Assembly (NCBI GenBank): GCA_025929655.1 | Contig: JAICPV010000070.1 | Coordinates: 1-8,568 of the forward strand | Direction of reading: 5' to 3' | Origin: Pyrinomonadaceae bacterium | GTDB lineage: Bacteria; Acidobacteriota; Blastocatellia; Pyrinomonadales; Pyrinomonadaceae | Length of the DNA: 8,568 nucleotides | Shown: piece by piece, positions 5,365-8,568 of the stretch | Layout: the number at the start of each line of letters is the position of its first letter | Numbering within the stretch: position 1 is the stretch's first letter | Made by a program: the position numbers and the translations under genes | Notes under the pieces: generated by a model | The model's database searches: none | What the model was told of the DNA's origin: nothing | Seen by the model: the letters and a program-made list of their open reading frames with translations, nothing else

Positions 5365-6684
5365 ATGCGTGTAACGCTCAATGTCGTCGCCGGCCCACAA
5401 ACGGGACGCACATTTTCTTTCGATCAACACGACACGTTCATGATCGGCAGAAGCGAGGATGCTCAATTCTGCCTGCCGCATGACCGTTTTTTCTCGCGCC
5501 ACCACTGCCTGATAGAGATCGCTCCGCCACAGGCTTTTCTCCGCGACCTCGGCTCCACGAATGGGACATTCGTGAACGGACTTCGCGTCGAGACTGCCCA
5601 TCTAAAAGCGGGTGACCGCATCCAGGGCGGAGAGACTGTTTTGGAGGTCGCCGTTGCTTCGGATTACTCCGAACCATCCACACCCGGCCAGCCGTACGCA
5701 GAAAAAACCGAGCCTTCGATCATCACGGTGCCGTGTCTTAATTGCGGGATCCCGGCCAAAGCCGAATCATCGCGGCCGGACGCAAAGCTTTCATACGTCT
5801 GCGAAGACTGCCGCGAAAAACTGAAAAAGAACCCGCAGCCGATCCCCGGTTACGAGATGATGCGCATCCTCGGCCAGGGCGGTATGGGCAGCGTTATGCT
5901 GGCTCGAAACACGCGAGACGGACGAGCTGTCGCCATCAAAACGCTTTTACCGGAAGTCGCGGTAAGCGACCAATCGCTAAAACGGTTCATGCGCGAGATC
6001 GAGGTCGCCTCGTCGCTCCAGCACAAGAACATCGTCAGCTACATCGAACACGGAACGCACAACGGCATAGTCTACCTCGTCACCGAATATGTGCAGGGTA
6101 TGGACGCCTCGCGGCTGGCCAAAGCACGCGGCGGAAAATTGAGCTACCAGGAAGTGGTGAAGATAATGGAGCAGACTCTCGCAGCCCTCGATTTCGCGCA
6201 TGGGCTCGGTTTCGTGCACCGCGACATCAAAGAGCAAAACATCCTTGTCGACGGGACATTTCCAAATTACGTCGCGAAACTGACCGACTTCGGACTTTCG
6301 AAAAGTTACAAACAGACCGGCATGAGCGGCGTGACGATGGTCGGCGACGTCGCCGGAACTATCGCGTATATGCCGCCTGAACAAGTTCGTGACTTTAAGG
6401 AAGTGCGGCCGCCTTCCGACATATACGCATGCGGTATGACCGCGTACAGCCTGCTCACCGGAGCGCACGCTCTCGATATAAGCCCGAAAGCCGGTATTTC
6501 GGAAACCGTCAAAGCGATCTTCGAAAAACCGATCATCCCGATCACGAGCCGCATCCCCGAAGTTCCGCTCAAAGTCGCTGCCGTCATCGAAACCGCTCTT
6601 GCAAAACAAACCGATCTGCGTTGGCGAACAGCTGGCGAAATGCGGGACGCATTGCTACGCGCCGCTTCCGAACTCAGCCGCTGA
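5365..6684 (+). CDS. FHA domain / zinc ribbon / Ser-Thr protein kinase
   Basis: The protein has 439 residues and no membrane segment. Residues 1-97 form an FHA domain with IGRS (27-30), SRHH (44-47) and STNGTFVNG (64-72). Cysteine pairs C124/C127 and C146/C149 make a short zinc ribbon. A Hanks-type kinase domain fills residues about 163-436: glycine loop GQGGMG (170-175), catalytic K192, helix-C E211, HRDIKEQN (285-292) with D287, DFG (308-310), and MPPEQ (336-340) in the APE position. The catalytic set looks intact. FHA plus kinase in one chain suggests binding of its own or a partner's phospho-Thr, for self-assembly or substrate recruitment; this is inference from the families. Thr residues in the activation loop (T318, T324) are candidate autophosphorylation sites. 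The 3' end overlaps the convergent ligase-like gene by 30 bases, and no terminator is visible between them. Confidence 0.92.
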   Translation: MRVTLNVVAGPQTGRTFSFDQHDTFMIGRSEDAQFCLPHDRFFSRHHCLIEIAPPQAFLRDLGSTNGTFVNGLRVETAHLKAGDRIQGGETVLEVAVASDYSEPSTPGQPYAEKTEPSIITVPCLNCGIPAKAESSRPDAKLSYVCEDCREKLKKNPQPIPGYEMMRILGQGGMGSVMLARNTRDGRAVAIKTLLPEVAVSDQSLKRFMREIEVASSLQHKNIVSYIEHGTHNGIVYLVTEYVQGMDASRLAKARGGKLSYQEVVKIMEQTLAALDFAHGLGFVHRDIKEQNILVDGTFPNYVAKLTDFGLSKSYKQTGMSGVTMVGDVAGTIAYMPPEQVRDFKEVRPPSDIYACGMTAYSLLTGAHALDISPKAGISETVKAIFEKPIIPITSRIPEVPLKVAAVIETALAKQTDLRWRTAGEMRDALLRAASELSR

Positions 6685-7932
6685 TCCTTTCTCCTTGATC
6701 CTTATAGCTGCGACAAGCAGGCCGATCACGAGCCACAGGTGCCGTGCGTCTTCGAACGAGCCCATTAATCCCTGGATCACAAATGTCGTGAAAAAAGCGA
6801 CGGCAAGTCCGAAAATTAGAGGGTCGTCGTATCTTCGAAACCCTGCTTTAATTAAGTAGCCCGTGAGTGTGATCAGTGCTAAAAGGCCGAACATTCCGGT
6901 TTGCGTCGCGACACTAAGAAACGTATTGTGGGCGTCTGTTAGCAGGCTGTACGTACCTTCGGTATTTTGAAACACAACGGACGCCGACCGGGACCCAGGG
7001 CCGCTGCCGACCAAGACATTACTCAGAAAGTTGTTCGCCGCTTCCGCCCATACAAGCAAACGCGGCGAGGGATAAGTTTCGATCCCTGCAAATGGAATTT
7101 GAAATGCGTACGGTGCCGTGGAGTGTTTTTGTAAAGCGATGAAACCGGTTGCCAGGAAAAGGAGACACGCCACAATTCCCGCCGAAAGGGCGAAGCGGCC
7201 CGACACGGTTTTCGGGTGCGTATTCCAATACCACAGGCCTAAAGCAAGTACGACCGCGCCGAGACCGGACGAGACGGTAAACACTGCACAAATAAGTACC
7301 GCCGCAATACCTATAACGAACAGTTTCTTGTTAACCCATTCCTTCGCTCCTCCTATCAGCAAAACCATTAGTACAACGTTGAGGTAGTTGCAAAACATGC
7401 TGGCCGATGAAAATGTCGAGCTCAGCCGCGGATAATTTCCAACCGGCACCGCGCCGTAGTGAGTGGTCAAATAGGGAAGCAGGCTGGACTGAGGGTCCGC
7501 ATAAAACAAGCCGACCGTTGCGATCCCAATTAGAATAGGAATCACCGATGCACACAGAAACACCAGGATCGTCAGCCTGAGCTTTTCGGGTGTGTCAATG
7601 ACTTCGATCGCAACGGCCGCGATCAGAACGAGGTATATTGTGGCTGCCGTTTTTGTGAACGATTGAATGCGATCGGGTGCAAAAGAAGCCGCCAGTATGA
7701 ACGCGGCCGCATACGCCATGAAAGACCAGTAAGCCGTCTTCCAGACGATTCTTCGGTCTTTAGCGAGAAGCGCAACCGTAGCGAGCAGGACAGGCGGAAA
7801 TATGAGATCTGTCGCCGAAAGCGGCTTTCCCGCAATGGAGATGATCGAAGGTTTTTGAACGGCGAGCGACGCGGTCAGAAGCAGAAAAGCGCCAAATACA
7901 AAACGCTCCGGAGATGAGGATCGTTCGCTCAC
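6655..7932 (-). CDS. O-antigen ligase/polymerase-like membrane protein (Wzy_C/WaaL family)
   Basis: From the GTG at 7932 the protein has 425 residues with about ten to twelve hydrophobic helices. A larger loop between residues about 269 and 345 holds SPRLLVW with R291, GSGPG at 309-313, and DAHNTFL with H335-N336. Arg and His in this loop are the conserved pair of the WaaL/Wzy_C superfamily, which joins or polymerises undecaprenyl-linked glycans at the outer face of the cytoplasmic membrane. The sequence does not tell ligase from polymerase, and no glycosyltransferase genes are nearby to help. An in-frame ATG at 7992 lies 61 bases inside the preceding hydratase gene and adds a polar 20-residue tail. 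The GTG at 7932 is preferred because it overlaps that gene's TGA as GTGA, typical of translational coupling. The 3' end overlaps the FHA kinase gene. Confidence 0.85.
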   Translation of the reverse strand: MSERSSSPERFVFGAFLLLTASLAVQKPSIISIAGKPLSATDLIFPPVLLATVALLAKDRRIVWKTAYWSFMAYAAAFILAASFAPDRIQSFTKTAATIYLVLIAAVAIEVIDTPEKLRLTILVFLCASVIPILIGIATVGLFYADPQSSLLPYLTTHYGAVPVGNYPRLSSTFSSASMFCNYLNVVLMVLLIGGAKEWVNKKLFVIGIAAVLICAVFTVSSGLGAVVLALGLWYWNTHPKTVSGRFALSAGIVACLLFLATGFIALQKHSTAPYAFQIPFAGIETYPSPRLLVWAEAANNFLSNVLVGSGPGSRSASVVFQNTEGTYSLLTDAHNTFLSVATQTGMFGLLALITLTGYLIKAGFRRYDDPLIFGLAVAFFTTFVIQGLMGSFEDARHLWLVIGLLVAAIRIKEKGSAAEFGSGA

Positions 7933-8339
7933 TTTAGGATCATCACCATCGCCTGGCCGGTTAGCGTGACTGTCCCATCCTGTTTTGTACACGTCGTTTC
8001 AAGCGTGACGATGCCTTTCTCTTCGCGAATGTTCTTCACCGTGGCCGTAGTCGTTATCGTGTCGCCGAGATAAACCGGCGCAACGAATTTCATCGTCTGA
8101 GAAAGATATACGATCTTCCTTTCGCGAAATTCATATCCCAATACAGCGGAAATGAACGCGCCGCTCAGCATACCGTGAGCGATGCGCTGACCGAATCGAG
8201 TGTTCGCCGCGAAATCATTATCCAGATGTATCGGGTTGAAATCGCCGGAGACCTCGGCAAACGCGCGAACGAGTTCATCGGTTACAGTACGGGTTTTCGT
8301 GAAAGTGTCACCGGCCTTCAGATCCATAGAATTACTCAT
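7929..8339 (-). CDS. MaoC-like (R)-specific enoyl-CoA hydratase
   Basis: This 136-residue single hot-dog domain protein has SGDFNPIH at 31-38, giving the catalytic Asp (D33) and His (H38) of hydratase-2 enzymes. It continues with RIAHGMLSG (52-60) and FVAPVYLGDT (85-94), both typical of the family. Such enzymes add water to trans-2-enoyl-CoA to give (R)-3-hydroxyacyl-CoA, in the cytoplasm; related proteins act in fatty-acid synthesis or degradation. The length is normal for a PhaJ/MaoC single domain. Its ATG at 8339 overlaps the end of the upstream membrane-protein gene by eight bases, and its stop overlaps the next gene's start by four. An internal ATG at 8327 would shorten it by four residues and cannot be excluded. 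No strong Shine-Dalgarno is seen, consistent with coupled translation. Confidence 0.9.
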   Translation of the reverse strand: MSNSMDLKAGDTFTKTRTVTDELVRAFAEVSGDFNPIHLDNDFAANTRFGQRIAHGMLSGAFISAVLGYEFRERKIVYLSQTMKFVAPVYLGDTITTTATVKNIREEKGIVTLETTCTKQDGTVTLTGQAMVMILK

Positions 8340-8568
8340 TCGGTTTTCGCCTGCGCCGCACGACGGTTATCTCGTTGAGGACCGCATTGATCAGCCCGCC
8401 GGCAAGCAGGGCGATGCTTGTCAGGTAGAGCCAGAGCATCAAAATGATCACGGCGCCGAGCGAGCCGTACGTTCGATTGTATGTGTCGAAGAAAACGAGA
8501 TACAGCCGAAAGCCGCTGGTGAGCGCGATCCACAATAGGATCGCCACCACCGAGCCGGGCGTGATCCA
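8332..8568 (-). CDS. YihY/BrkB-family inner-membrane protein, C-terminal part
   Basis: The frame is open to the right edge, so only the last 78 residues are present. They start WITPGSVVAILLW and contain YNRTYGSLGAVIILMLWLY and LAGGLINAVLNE. These match the final two membrane segments of YihY/virulence-factor-BrkB proteins: P-G motif, tYGslgavi, then a LxxGxxxNA segment. The family was once misnamed ribonuclease BN; its members are multi-pass inner-membrane proteins of uncertain function. The protein ends in a basic tail, RRRRKPNE, presumably cytosolic. The stop codon lies inside the start of the MaoC-like gene, so the two are probably co-transcribed. The full length, start and promoter are outside the window. 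Confidence 0.88.
   Translation of the reverse strand, partial: WITPGSVVAILLWIALTSGFRLYLVFFDTYNRTYGSLGAVIILMLWLYLTSIALLAGGLINAVLNEITVVRRRRKPNE

Noticed and set aside
5742..6380. Plus-strand Arg/His-rich frame inside the FHA kinase gene
   Set aside because: The extreme Arg/His composition is typical of a shifted reading of a GC-rich gene; the correct frame is unambiguous.
5977..6609. Minus-strand open frame (210 codons) opposite the FHA kinase
   Set aside because: The translated sequence has no domain signature and the sense strand encodes an intact kinase domain with all catalytic motifs.
7933..7992. Upstream ATG adding 20 residues to the ligase-like protein
   Set aside because: The extension is polar and lies entirely inside the MaoC-like gene; the GTG at 7932 in a GTGA overlap is the more usual arrangement.

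Overview
The window is about 8.6 kb of moderately GC-rich bacterial chromosome with dense coding. No rRNA or taxonomic marker gene is present. The mix of FG-GAP/VCBS-type secreted protein, PEGA- and zinc-ribbon-decorated Ser/Thr kinases, an FHA-PrsW protein, DUF4190 proteins starting MKxCPxC, and mostly Shine-Dalgarno-less starts resembles Acidobacteriota (Blastocatellia/Pyrinomonas-like). That assignment is inference from gene content.

Layout. Bases 1-134 hold the C-terminal tail of an FG-GAP/VCBS-repeat protein, followed by an intrinsic terminator. Bases 207-1817 encode an FHA domain fused to a PrsW-family intramembrane protease, read from a near-consensus promoter that would give a leaderless mRNA. 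A large imperfect palindrome (1823-1892) and a minus-strand tRNA-Lys(CUU) with its own promoter follow. Next come four plus-strand genes: a Ser/Thr kinase with an N-terminal zinc-ribbon-like motif, a PEGA domain and three C-terminal zinc ribbons (2078-3700); a zinc-ribbon/one-TM protein with a glycan-binding-like C-terminal domain (3811-4767); a zinc-ribbon/DUF4190 membrane protein (4779-5318); and an FHA/zinc-ribbon/Ser-Thr kinase (5365-6684). On the minus strand, entering from the right edge, is a tightly overlapping set: a YihY/BrkB-type membrane protein (partial), a MaoC-like hydratase and an O-antigen ligase/polymerase-like protein. The last of these runs tail-to-tail into the FHA kinase with a 30-bp overlap.

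How the genes may work together. Five of the plus-strand proteins share a small set of modules: FHA (phospho-Thr readers), Hanks-type kinases (phospho-Thr writers), zinc ribbons, and membrane proteins. The two small membrane proteins carry the same PPTVV(M/L) linker motif, which has the pThr-x-x-hydrophobic form that some FHA domains prefer. The testable hypothesis is a phospho-Thr signalling module in which kinases mark membrane zinc-ribbon proteins, and FHA domains (one attached to an intramembrane protease) read the mark. This is inferred from domain content and proximity; nothing in the sequence proves interaction.
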